A DNA stretch of 64,000 bases from the NCBI RefSeq assembly GCF_019710575.1, contig NZ_JAHWFK010000005.1:269775-333774 (forward strand), in the 5' to 3' direction. This document shows, one piece after another, positions 53,035 through 61,845 of the stretch. Below the pieces are notes generated by a model. The model had not been told where the DNA came from. It made no database searches and saw only the letters and a list, made by a program, of their open reading frames with translations. Both the position numbers and the translations under genes were made by a program. The stretch is from Paractinoplanes polyasparticus. GTDB taxonomy: Bacteria > Actinomycetota > Actinomycetes > Mycobacteriales > Micromonosporaceae. Position 1 is the first letter of the stretch. Each line of letters starts with the position of its first letter.

Positions 53035-54418
53035 GCCTTTTCTCCTCTCGGCGTGGTCGAGGTCAGGGCCAGGTATTCGTCGGGCAGCTCGTGGCCGACC
53101 AGGGCGGCCGCGCGCTGGATGACCTCGATCAGGGCGGTGCCCTCGGCGACCTTGCGGTGGGCCTTGAGGTCGCCGTCGCGGTAGGCGTTGCGCAGCCGGA
53201 ACTGCAGCGGGTCGAGGTCGAGGGCCCGGGCGATCCGGTCCATCTGGGACTCCAGGGCGAAGTCGGCGATGGTGACGCCGAAGCCGCGCATCGCGCTCGA
53301 CGGCGTGCGGTTGGTGTAGACGCAATGGCAGTCGGCGTAGACGTTCGGAATCGTGTACGGGCCGGGCAGATGGGCACACGCCTTGGTCGTGCCGTAGGGC
53401 GAGTGCCGCGAATAGGCGCCGGCGTCGACGTAGAGCATGACCTTGCGGGCGAGGATGCGCCCGTCGTTCGTGACGCCGTCCTTGATGTAGATGCGCTCGG
53501 CCGCCCGGGGCGAGGAGACCTGCATCTCCTCCTCGCGGGTGTAGACGAACTTGACCGGCCGGTTCGTGAGCGTCGCCGCGATGCAGGCCAGCGGCTCGAC
53601 CATGACGTCCACCTTGCCGCCGAAGCCGCCGCCGACGGTGCCGCCCTTCACCTGCAGGTCGGTGAACGGCCGGTCGAGGATCAGGGCCGTGTTGTCGAGC
53701 GTGAAGAACGCGGCCTGGGTGTTGCTGTGGATGAGGAGGCGGCCGCTGCTCTGCGGTACGACGATGCAGCCGGTCGTCTCGGTCGGCGCGTGCTCGATGG
53801 GGGCCGAGCTGTAGCGCCACTCGAAGATGCGGTCGGACTGCGCGAAGCCCCGCTCGACGTCGCCGAACCGGAGCCGGCGCGCGTGGTGCCCCTCGTAGAC
53901 GAAGTAGTTCGTGCCGGCCTGCTTGATGACGGGCGCGTCCGGGGCCAGCGCCTCCTCGACGTCGAACACCGCCGGCAGCTCGGTGTAGCCGACCCTGACC
54001 CGCGCGGCGCCCTCGATCGCGGCCGCCTCCGAGTCGGCCACCACCGCGACGATGGGCTCGCCCTTGTAGAGCACCCGGTCCTCGGCCAGCACCGGCTCGT
54101 CGTTGGGCTCGATGCCGATCAGCCGCAGCACGACGTACCAGTTCGACGGCACGTCCCGATGGGTGATGACCCGCAGCACGCCGGGGACCTTCAGCGCCTC
54201 CGAACAGTCGACGCTGTCGATCCGCGCGTGATGGTGCGCGGAGCGGTGGATCTTGACGTGCGCGAGGTCCGGGAAGGTCCGGTCCTCGAAGAATTCCGTA
54301 CGCCCGGTGACGTGCCCCAGCGCGTCCGAGCGCTGCACCGTGGTGCCGATGACGGTGAAGTCGCCGGCCTTGCGCTCGTCCTTGAAGTACTCGGTGTCGA
54401 TCGGGTTGACGCGCGGCA

Positions 54419-54419
<1 letters not shown>
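53031..54419 (-). CDS. Molybdenum hydroxylase molybdopterin subunit, N-terminal chain
   Basis: A 462-residue chain with the aldehyde-oxidase/xanthine-dehydrogenase a/b hammerhead domain (about 30-140; ALGHVTGRTEFFED ... ITHRDVPSNWY ... VLYKGEPIVAVVA) and the first Moco-binding domain (VKGGTVGGGFGGKVD; SAMRGFGVTIADF). It stops at GEKA, where one-chain homologues continue. The start ATG 54419 overlaps the 2Fe-2S gene stop by one base. Together with the 52030 chain it makes a complete large subunit. The substrate is not determined. Confidence 0.88.
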
Positions 54420-54910
<491 letters not shown>

Positions 54911-54926
54911 CGGCGACCTCGTTCCG

Positions 54927-55706
54927 TCAGCGGCCGAGCAGCGCTCGCCGCAGGTGGACAGGAAAGACCCGCGTGCGATACCAGGCCGAGGCGTACGCGT
55001 CGTCGGCCGGCGACAGCTCACCCAGGCCGGCCCGTGCGGCGGCCGCCACGGTCTCCTCGGTCAGCGGCCGGCCGAGCAGCGCCTCCTCGACGGCCGCCGC
55101 GCGGACGATGTGGTCGCTGACGCCGCCGAGGGCGACGCGGGCCCCGGACACGAGCCCGTCGAGTTCGACGATCGTGGCCGCGACCGTGACCAGCGAGGCG
55201 GAGTTCCACCGGCGGCGGGCCGCCTTGACGTACTTGAAGACCCCGGGCGCGGGCAGCTCGAAGGTCACGGCGGTGACGAGAGCCGGCCGTTCCAGGGGCA
55301 GCTCGGCCGGGCCGCTCCCGCCGGCCGGCACGGCCCGGGCGTTCAGCGCGACCAGGGCGACGGCGAGGTCCCCGTAGGGCTGCGGGACGAACAGGTTGCC
55401 GCCGACGGTGGCCAGGTTGCGCACCGGCACCGAGGCGATCGAGCGGACGACGGGATTGAGGATCTGGAGCCGGGAATCGTGCTCGATCTGCGACAGGGTC
55501 GTCGTCGCGCCGATGGTCACTGTGGAGCCGGTGACGGTGATGCCGGACAGTCCGGTGCGGCGCAGGCTGACCAGTTCCGTCGGCGGTGATCCGTAGTCGT
55601 TGAGCGCCGGCATCAGGCTGGTGCCGCCGCCGAGGACGGTGGCGCCCGAGACGATCAGACCCACAGCCGCGGGCACGTCCTCGGGGACATGAACCTCAGT
55701 CAACAT
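54927..55706 (-). CDS. Molybdenum hydroxylase FAD-binding subunit
   Basis: A 259-residue protein with FAD-binding motifs VLGGGTSLMP (residues 24-33) and ATVGGNLFVPQPYGDL, and the CO_deh_flav_C domain at the C-terminus (AARRRWNSASLVTVAATI). CoxM/XdhB-like; it hands electrons to the final acceptor. It is the first gene of an eight-gene operon and starts at ATG 55706 after AAGGA. A palindromic operator overlaps its predicted transcription start. Confidence 0.92.
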   Translation of the reverse strand: MLTEVHVPEDVPAAVGLIVSGATVLGGGTSLMPALNDYGSPPTELVSLRRTGLSGITVTGSTVTIGATTTLSQIEHDSRLQILNPVVRSIASVPVRNLATVGGNLFVPQPYGDLAVALVALNARAVPAGGSGPAELPLERPALVTAVTFELPAPGVFKYVKAARRRWNSASLVTVAATIVELDGLVSGARVALGGVSDHIVRAAAVEEALLGRPLTEETVAAAARAGLGELSPADDAYASAWYRTRVFPVHLRRALLGR

Positions 55707-55717
55707 GCGAGATCCTT

Positions 55718-55733
55718 TTATCGATATCGATAA
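55718..55733. promoter_or_regulatory. Perfect 16-bp palindrome, candidate GntR operator
   Basis: TTATCGATATCGATAA is an exact palindrome 12 nt upstream of the FAD-subunit start, in the divergent interval with the GntR regulator gene. It covers the predicted +1 of the operon promoter, the place expected for repression by the FCD-type GntR protein. Confidence 0.65.
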
Positions 55734-55736
55734 TTC

Positions 55737-55766
55737 AACGTAACGGGATCTCACTATGCTGGTCAA
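55737..55766 (-). promoter_or_regulatory. Predicted promoter of the molybdenum hydroxylase operon
   Basis: On the minus strand TTGACC (55766-55761) and TACGTT (55742-55737) are spaced by 18 nt, fair matches to the housekeeping -35 and -10. The start site would fall near 55730, inside the 16-bp palindrome. Confidence 0.5.
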
Positions 55767-55822
55767 CAGAACGCGGTCGCCGGTTGACGCTCCGCGATCA
55801 TGGCGACGAGGGAAGGACCAGG

Positions 55823-56497
55823 GTGACCACGTCGAGGCCGACGCTGAGTGAAGGCATCCGGGACGGCCTGGTCGAGATGATCGTGTCGGGCCGGCTCAAG
55901 ACCGGCGAGAGGCTGATCGAGACCCGGATCGCGGCCGACTTCGGAACCAGCCAGGCTCCCGTCCGGGAAGCCCTGCGCGAACTCGAAGGGCTCGGCCTGG
56001 TCGAGAGCCGCCCCCGACGCGGCCGCCACGTGCTGCCGTTCGTCGAACAGACCCTGCGGGAGGCGTACGTGGTTCGCGCGGCCCTGGAGGAGACGGCGAC
56101 CCGGCTGGCGATGCTCAACGGGAAGCTGCCCCTGGAGGCGATGGGCGACGATGTCGCCGACATGCGCCGGTGCGGGGCCGCCGGCGACGTCCGCGGTATC
56201 GGCCTGGCCAGCACCCGCTTTCACCGCCGGGTGGTGCTGGCCGGCGACAACTTCCTGCTGGAGCGAGCCTGGGAGGGGCTGCAGATCGAGGCCCGCACGG
56301 CGATCACCCTGATGGTGACCGAACCCGACCTCGGACATGTGGCCGACGAGCACGCCGAGCTTCTGAGCGTCCTCGAATCCGGCGACGTGGAGGCCGCTTG
56401 CCTGCACACACGCTCGCATCAGTGGGCCTACGCGGACCTCCCGCACGACATGCACGGCACGGCCCGAGCGGTACGCTTCCCCAGCAGCGCCACGTAG
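55823..56497 (+). CDS. GntR-family (FCD) transcriptional regulator
   Basis: A 224-residue protein; GTG 55823 was chosen for the GGAAGGA site. The N-terminal winged helix (ETRIAADFGTSQAPVREALRELEGLGLVESRPRRGRHV) is standard GntR. The C-terminal FCD domain has the helical metal/ligand pocket pattern (RAALEETATRLA ... FHRRVVLAGDN ... DEHAELLSVLESGDVEAACLHTRSH) with the three His that commonly bind a metal and a carboxylate effector. It is divergent from the hydroxylase operon and probably represses it until a catabolite binds. Confidence 0.92.
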   Translation: MTTSRPTLSEGIRDGLVEMIVSGRLKTGERLIETRIAADFGTSQAPVREALRELEGLGLVESRPRRGRHVLPFVEQTLREAYVVRAALEETATRLAMLNGKLPLEAMGDDVADMRRCGAAGDVRGIGLASTRFHRRVVLAGDNFLLERAWEGLQIEARTAITLMVTEPDLGHVADEHAELLSVLESGDVEAACLHTRSHQWAYADLPHDMHGTARAVRFPSSAT

Positions 56498-56514
56498 GAC
56501 ACCGATGGTGGTCG

Positions 56515-57210
56515 TCAGGCGGCCCGGATGGTGATGTCTCCGCCGCTGGTCTTGACGGTCACCTTGTGGACCGAGGTGTCGTCGGTGTCGACCGAGACGT
56601 CGCGCGGGCCGCCGCCGCTGTCGGCCTCGACCGCGTACGGCCCGCCGGGCAGCGTGATCCGGGCGCCGCCGCCGGCGGTGTCGACGGTGACCGATTCCGG
56701 CTCCGCGCTCAGGCCGGCCTCGACCGCGCCGCCGCCGGACTTGACGGTCAGGCTGGCCGACAGCTTGCCGACGACCACCTTGCCGCCGCCCGAATCGATG
56801 TCGACCGGGGCGCCCACGCCGGTGACCTCGACCGTGCCGCCGCCGCTGGACAGCTTCGCGGTGAGCGTCCCCGGGATCCGTATCTCGTAGTCGACGTTGC
56901 AGATGCCGTCGACGTCGCAGCGGTCGGACTGCAGCAGGAGCTTGCCGTCGCGGACGCTGTGCCGGCTGACCGGCTTCTTGTCGCCGTACTGCATCGTCTC
57001 GGTGACCTTGATGGGTCCGCTGCCGGTGACGATCCTGATGTCGCCGCCGTGCCCGTCGACCCGCAGCGCCGTGACCGTCTCGGCGACCTCGTACGACGAC
57101 GATGCGCTTGACCTGCCGCCACCCGTGCCGCACCCGGCCAGCGCGGCCGCGACGATCACGGCCAGGCCCGCCCCGCGTACCCGGCTCCTCGAACCCTCCA
57201 CCTTCAGCAT
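56515..57210 (-). CDS. DUF4097-like lipoprotein (beta-helix adhesin-type repeat)
   Basis: A 231-residue protein with lipobox ALAGC (Cys27). The mature part is a run of short beta-strand repeats of type GGGxVxVxGL/SGGGxxEVTG (TAKLSSGGGTVEVTGVGAPVDIDSGGGKVVVGKLSASLTV-type), typical of DUF4097. It has a cysteine pair in RCDVDGICNVDYE. Function unknown. A GTG directly before the ATG (57213) is an alternative start. It is convergent with the GntR gene; the 17-bp gap contains no obvious terminator. Confidence 0.82.
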   Translation of the reverse strand: MLKVEGSRSRVRGAGLAVIVAAALAGCGTGGGRSSASSSYEVAETVTALRVDGHGGDIRIVTGSGPIKVTETMQYGDKKPVSRHSVRDGKLLLQSDRCDVDGICNVDYEIRIPGTLTAKLSSGGGTVEVTGVGAPVDIDSGGGKVVVGKLSASLTVKSGGGAVEAGLSAEPESVTVDTAGGGARITLPGGPYAVEADSGGGPRDVSVDTDDTSVHKVTVKTSGGDITIRAA

Positions 57211-57249
57211 CACTTGCGGACCCCTCCCCCGTGACAGCGGCGCGAGCGC

Positions 57250-57519
57250 CTATTCCGTGTCCCGCAACAGCTTCTCCATCGCCCGCACCCGGCGCTGCAG
57301 GCCGGCGACCTCCGACTCCAGGCTCGTGACCTGGGCGCTCGTGGCGGCCTGGCGGGCGACCGATTCCTCGGCCAACCCGCGGAACTCCTTCTCCTTGCTG
57401 GTGGCCGCCCTCGCCTGCCAGACGTAGCGCGCCGTCCAGACCAGCAACACCCCGAACAGCAGCAGGACCGCCGCGTAGCCGAGATCCAGGAATGCGTAGT
57501 CGTTCACTGCCGGCTCCAT
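57250..57519 (-). CDS. Small membrane protein with C-terminal coiled coil
   Basis: An 89-residue protein: one membrane helix (about 12-32), then a charged coiled-coil stretch with heptad pattern (TSAQVTSLESEVAGLQRRVRAMEKLL). It starts 7 bp after the ArsR-type regulator stop, so the two form an operon. No known family was recognised; it may oligomerise at the membrane. Confidence 0.65.
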   Translation of the reverse strand: MEPAVNDYAFLDLGYAAVLLLFGVLLVWTARYVWQARAATSKEKEFRGLAEESVARQAATSAQVTSLESEVAGLQRRVRAMEKLLRDTE

Positions 57520-57526
57520 CTCCGTG

Positions 57527-57877
57527 TCACCCCTGCCCCTGCGCGTCGTCGCGGAGACGCGCCTCCTCGTACGTCAAGGTCGCCGCGGCCGCGGCAAGCG
57601 CCTGCGGCGTCAACTCGATGGCGAACTGACGAATCGTGTAGTACTTCATGGCCTTGCCGTCGGGCGACAGCTCGAGAGTCGCCTCCACCAGCCCCGCCGC
57701 CTCCAGTTTGCGGAGGTGCACCTGCAGCAGCGCACGGCTGATCTGCAGCCGACGGGCCAGCCGGCTCACGTACTCGCGGCCGTCCAGCAGGGCCGCGACG
57801 ATCCGGATCCGGTGCGGGTTGCTGAGCGTGGACAGCACTTGAACCAGCTCGTCGCCGGTCCGTTCGGACGACGTCAT
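57527..57877 (-). CDS. ArsR-type winged-helix transcriptional regulator
   Basis: A 116-residue protein starting at ATG 57877 after GGGGAGG. The helix-turn-helix spans about 20-80 (LSNPHRIRIVAALLDGREYVSRLARRLQISRALLQVHLRKLEAAGLVEATLEL). It has no CxC metal site, so it is not a classical arsenic or zinc sensor. The C-terminal part has a repeating Ala-rich helix. It probably regulates itself and the small membrane protein encoded next. Confidence 0.83.
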   Translation of the reverse strand: MTSSERTGDELVQVLSTLSNPHRIRIVAALLDGREYVSRLARRLQISRALLQVHLRKLEAAGLVEATLELSPDGKAMKYYTIRQFAIELTPQALAAAAATLTYEEARLRDDAQGQG

Positions 57878-58011
57878 CAGCCTCCCCGCCTTGGCACCTG
57901 CTACAAGATCTTTGCAGGTAGCAGGACAGGCTGTCAACGCCGGCCCCGCTGATGGGGGCAGACCGGGAGAGCAGCCGATGACGCGGCTGTGCCGGAGCTA
58001 CAACGGGACGG

Positions 58012-58311
58012 TCATCGCACCGGCAGGGTCACCCGCCGGCCCAGGCCGACCTCGGCCGCCGCGGTGTCGGTCACCATCGCGTACGCCCCCGCCGGCACGC
58101 CCTTGCGCACCGCCACCCGGGAAGCCGCCTTCAGCAGTGCCCGCTCGCTCGCCCCGGCGATGAAGAAGACGTAGTCGTCGCCGACCTGCTCGCCGTCCTC
58201 GTACTCCTCGAGGCCGAACTCCTCCTCCAGGTCGATCAGGAAGTCACCGACATCATCGACCCATTCGTCCTCCCCGGTCGCCGGGAAGTGGATCTCCACC
58301 ATCACAGCCAT
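58012..58311 (-). CDS. Small acidic protein of unknown function
   Basis: A 99-residue soluble protein, strongly acidic in its first half (FLIDLEEEFGLEEYEDGEQVGDD) and basic later (AASRVAVRKGVPAG). The size and alpha/beta pattern resemble small single-domain actinobacterial proteins. No family was recognised. ATG 58311 is used; ATG 58302 is also possible. The flanking 57878-58011 and 58312-58447 intervals hold no further gene or clear repeat. Confidence 0.55.
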   Translation of the reverse strand: MAVMVEIHFPATGEDEWVDDVGDFLIDLEEEFGLEEYEDGEQVGDDYVFFIAGASERALLKAASRVAVRKGVPAGAYAMVTDTAAAEVGLGRRVTLPVR

Positions 58312-58447
58312 GTCGTTGATGATTCAGCACCGGCCGGCGCCGATGACACGAGGGCCAGTTCCCCGCCGCGGGTGTTTGAGGGGCCACCGGCAAGGTACTG
58401 GTGCTGTGTCGGCAAGCCGGAACCCCGTACACCGTTAGGTTGAGATC

Positions 58448-59467
58448 ATGGAATATCGCACGCTCGGGCGCAGCGGATGCGCCGTCTCCTCGCTCTGTCT
58501 GGGCACGATGACCTTCGGCGACGAGTCCGACGAGAAGGTGTCGCACGCCCAGCTCGACCGGTTCCTCGAGGCCGGCGGCACGTTCGTGGACACCGCGGAC
58601 GTGTACTCGGCGGGCGAGTCGGAACGGATCATCGGCCGCTGGCTGGCCGCACGGCCGGCCGACGTCACCGAGGCGGTCGTGCTCGCCACCAAGGGCCGGT
58701 TCCCGATGGCGGCCGACCCCAACGGCGCCGGGCTGTCGGCCCGCCACCTCACCCGCGCGCTCGACGCGTCGCTGACCCGGCTCGGCGTCGAGGCGGTCGA
58801 CCTCTACCAGGCCCACGCGTGGGACGAGTTCACCCCGCTCGAAGAGACCCTGCGTACCCTGGACGGGTTCGTCCGGGCCGGCAAGATCCGCTACTACGGG
58901 TTCTCGAACTTCACCGGCTGGCAGCTCACCAAGACGGTGTCGCTGGCCCGCGAGCTCGGGCTGACCGGCCCGGTCAGCCTCCAGCCCCAGTACAACCTGC
59001 TGGTCCGCGAGATCGAGTACGAGATCGTCCCGGCCTCGCTCGACGCCGGCCTCGGCCTGCTGCCGTGGAGCCCGCTCGGCGGCGGCTGGCTGACCGGCAA
59101 GTACCAGCGCGACCAGCGGCCCACCGGCGACACCCGCCTCGGCGACAACCCGGAGCGGGGCATGGAGGCCTACGACCGGCGCAACAGCGCGCGCACCTGG
59201 GACGTGATCGAGGCCGTGCAGCGCATCGCCGAGGCCCGCGGCGTGTCGATGGCCGAGGTGGCGCTGGCCTGGGTGACCGACCGCCCCGGCGTGACCTCGA
59301 CGATCCTGGGCGCCCGCACGCTCGACCAGCTGGACGCCAACCTCAAGGCGGCCGGCCTGCACCTCACCGCCGACGAGACCGACGCCCTCGATCAGGCCAG
59401 CGACCCCCGGCCGAACGACTACCCGTACGGCCCGCTCGGCATCAAGCAGCGGAGCCGCACCATCTGA
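58448..59467 (+). CDS. Aldo/keto reductase
   Basis: A 339-residue TIM-barrel NADPH oxidoreductase. The catalytic tetrad is present: Asp48 and Tyr53 (FVDTADVY), Lys82 (LATKG) and His123 (YQAHAWD). The cofactor region ILGARTLDQLDANLKAAG is typical of the AKR11/12-like group. It reduces a carbonyl of an unknown substrate. It is a single gene with its own start 137 bp after the divergent small gene. Confidence 0.92.
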   Translation: MEYRTLGRSGCAVSSLCLGTMTFGDESDEKVSHAQLDRFLEAGGTFVDTADVYSAGESERIIGRWLAARPADVTEAVVLATKGRFPMAADPNGAGLSARHLTRALDASLTRLGVEAVDLYQAHAWDEFTPLEETLRTLDGFVRAGKIRYYGFSNFTGWQLTKTVSLARELGLTGPVSLQPQYNLLVREIEYEIVPASLDAGLGLLPWSPLGGGWLTGKYQRDQRPTGDTRLGDNPERGMEAYDRRNSARTWDVIEAVQRIAEARGVSMAEVALAWVTDRPGVTSTILGARTLDQLDANLKAAGLHLTADETDALDQASDPRPNDYPYGPLGIKQRSRTI

Positions 59468-59542
59468 GGGCCGTCTCCCGGCATCGTGCCACTGCGTTCA
59501 TCATCCCGGCACTCTCCGTGGCCACCGGGAGACGGTGGGCCC

Positions 59543-59992
59543 ATGAAGAAACTAGCCTGTGTCATCACTGCCGCGGCGGCCATGGGCGTGGTCGCAGCCA
59601 CGCCCGCCGCCGCCCACTCCACCGCCACTCACACCACCGCCGGCGCGCAACGCTGCACGCCGGCCCGGCCCGCAGCGGACTTCTATGCCGGCGGGCGCAT
59701 CGCCTCCGCTCCGATCAACGACCGCAACGCGAAGTGCACCACCATCTCGGTCTCGGGCATCCGGGACGTGGGCCGGCCGTGGGACAGGTGCCAGACGTTC
59801 CTGGTGGCCCTGCTCTCCACCGACGGGCGCGATCCCACCTACACCGAACCGGTGCGGGCATGCTCGCCCACACCCCGGACGCGGACGGTCCTCGCCACCG
59901 GGGTGCCGGCCGGAACCCAGTTCCGCGTGCTCTACCAGGTCGACTACATCGAGCCGGCGCCGCAGTCGGTCCGCTACACGGTCTGGCGGTGA
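59543..59992 (+). CDS. Small secreted protein of unknown function
   Basis: A 149-residue protein: signal peptide about 1-24 (ending PAAAHS), then a compact beta-rich domain with four cysteines (QRCTPAR, NAKCTTIS, DRCQTFL, VRACSPT), probably two disulfides. It resembles small exported proteins of actinomycetes with no assigned role. Start ATG 59543 follows GGGAGA. It lies 75 bp after the reductase gene. Confidence 0.72.
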   Translation: MKKLACVITAAAAMGVVAATPAAAHSTATHTTAGAQRCTPARPAADFYAGGRIASAPINDRNAKCTTISVSGIRDVGRPWDRCQTFLVALLSTDGRDPTYTEPVRACSPTPRTRTVLATGVPAGTQFRVLYQVDYIEPAPQSVRYTVWR

Positions 59993-60083
59993 CTTCCTGC
60001 CGGCGCCGCGCCCTCGCGGCGCCGGTGTCCTCGCGCCGGGCACGGTCAGGATTGGACGACCGGCCGGCGGGAACCTTGCTGAC

Positions 60084-61598
60084 ATGATCCCCTTCCGGGC
60101 AGCCGCCGGCACCACTCACCGGGCCCACCGCCTCGTACGCGTCGATCGGTCCCTACCCCGCACGGTGGAACACCCGGTGCGCACAGTGGTGGTCGGGGGT
60201 GGCATCGCCGGAATGACCGCCGCGCTGCTGCTTGCCGAGCGCGGCGTGACGGTGACTCTGCTGGAACGCGACGAGCGGCTGGGCGGCCGGCTCTCCGCCT
60301 GGCCCCGCAAGCTGGCCGACGGATCCGTCCAGATGGTCGGCCACGGATTCCACGCCTTCTTCCGGCAGTACTACAACTGGCGGAACATCCTTCGCCGTGT
60401 CGACCCGTCGTTGTCGTTCCTGCGCCCGGCCGAGCGCTATCCCGTGATCTCGCGGGACTGGCCGGAGGAGGACTTCGGCGGTCTGCCGGGCGGACCGCCG
60501 TGGAGCCTGTTCGCCCTGATGGCCCGCTCCCCCAGCCTGCGGACGCGCGAGATGCGCGACGTCGACGGCCCCACCTCGCTGGCGCTGCTGCGGTATTCGC
60601 GGGCCGAGACGTACCGCGAGTTCGATGCGATGTCGGCTGCGGAGTTCCTGGATCGCCTGGCCATGCCGGACCGGGCCCGCACGTTGCTGTTCGACGTGTT
60701 CGCCCACTCGTTCTTCAACCGCGCGGCCGACATGTCAGCGGCCGAGATGATCATGCAGTTCCACTTCTATTTCCTGCGCAACCCCGAGGGCCTGGACTTC
60801 GACGCGCCCGACGACGACTACCAGACCGCCATCTGGGGGCCGTTGAGCGAGCGGCTGCTGGCGCTCGGAGCGGACATCCGCACCGGCGCCGGCGTGGACA
60901 GCATCGAACCCGGGTGGACCGTCACTCTCACCGGCGGCGCCCGGATCCCGGCCGACCAGGTCATCCTGGCCACCGACCCGGCGTCCGCGCGGAGCATCGC
61001 CGCCGCCTCCCCCGGCCTGCCCCTGCGCCTCACGACCGCGATGAAGACGGTCGAGACCACGGCCCCGTACGCGGTGAGCCGATTCTGGACCGACCGTGAC
61101 GTCGCCGGCGACCGCGCCGTCTTCAACGGTGTCGCCCGTGAGCCGCTGCTGGACTCGGTGAGCCTGTTCCACCGCGTCGAACGCGGCTCGGCGCGATGGG
61201 CCCGGCGCACCGGTGGCGCCGTCGTGGAACTGCACGCCTATGCCGCCGACACGGATGTCGAAGCGGACGCGGCAGCCCGCGACATGTGGTCGGAGCTCGC
61301 CGGGATCTGGCCGGAGGCGGGCGGGCTGCGGGCGGTCGACGTCGACAGCCGGATCGGCTACGACGCCCCGGCCTTCGACGTGGGCAGCGACGCCACCCGG
61401 CCCGGCGTGACCACCGACGCCGACGGGCTGTTCGTGGCCGGCGACTGGGTCCGCATGCCGTTCCCGTGCGCGCTGATGGAGCGTTCGGCCGCCTCGGCGG
61501 CCATGGCCGCCAACGCGATCCTGCGCCGGCACGGGGTGCGTCCGGTGCAGGTGTTCTCGGTCCCACCCCGCGGCCTGCTGGCCCCGCGCCGACGGTGA
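60084..61598 (+). CDS. CrtU/phytoene-desaturase-like FAD-dependent oxidoreductase
   Basis: A 504-residue flavoprotein. The FAD dinucleotide motif is VVVGGGIAGMTAAL (GGGIAG at 38-43), the ribose-binding Glu is in LLERDERLGGR (E61), and the C-terminal FAD motif is GLFVAGDWVRMPFPCALMERSAAS. HGFHAFFRQYYNWRNILRRVDP and FNRAADMSAAEMIMQFHFYFLRNPEGL match the carotene desaturase/methyltransferase (isorenieratene synthase) group of actinomycetes. No crtE, crtB, crtI or crtY gene is nearby, so its substrate may be a distant carotenoid or something else. Start ATG 60084. Confidence 0.82.
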   Translation: MIPFRAAAGTTHRAHRLVRVDRSLPRTVEHPVRTVVVGGGIAGMTAALLLAERGVTVTLLERDERLGGRLSAWPRKLADGSVQMVGHGFHAFFRQYYNWRNILRRVDPSLSFLRPAERYPVISRDWPEEDFGGLPGGPPWSLFALMARSPSLRTREMRDVDGPTSLALLRYSRAETYREFDAMSAAEFLDRLAMPDRARTLLFDVFAHSFFNRAADMSAAEMIMQFHFYFLRNPEGLDFDAPDDDYQTAIWGPLSERLLALGADIRTGAGVDSIEPGWTVTLTGGARIPADQVILATDPASARSIAAASPGLPLRLTTAMKTVETTAPYAVSRFWTDRDVAGDRAVFNGVAREPLLDSVSLFHRVERGSARWARRTGGAVVELHAYAADTDVEADAAARDMWSELAGIWPEAGGLRAVDVDSRIGYDAPAFDVGSDATRPGVTTDADGLFVAGDWVRMPFPCALMERSAASAAMAANAILRRHGVRPVQVFSVPPRGLLAPRRR

Positions 61599-61705
61599 CA
61601 CTGTCGGCCGGCGGGGACCGCACGCCCCGCGGTGACGTCGCTACCTGCGAAGCCGGCTGCCAATCGGGTCGGCTGCGGCCCGCACGCCGGCGGTGGCGCC
61701 GACTA

Positions 61706-61845
61706 CCGGCGGGCCCAGCCGTCAGCCGGGCGGGACGCGGCGCGTCCAGAGACGCCGTCTGCCGGCGGGTTCAACCGTTGGCCGGGCGGGACGCGCCGCT
61801 TGCAGAGACGCCGTCTGCCCGGCGGGTTCAACCGTTGGCCGGGCA
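61706..61845. repeat. 56-57 bp tandem repeat spanning the 3' end of the hydrolase gene
   Basis: ccggcggg(c/t)(c/t)ca(a)ccgt starts at 61706, 61762 and 61819. The first two copies are complete (about 56 bp, ending cagagacgccgtctg) and the third is partial. The last copy contains the hydrolase's final codons and stop (CCGGCCAACGGTTGA on the minus strand). An identical stop-containing stretch lies 57 bp downstream and a diverged one 113 bp downstream. Confidence 0.85.
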
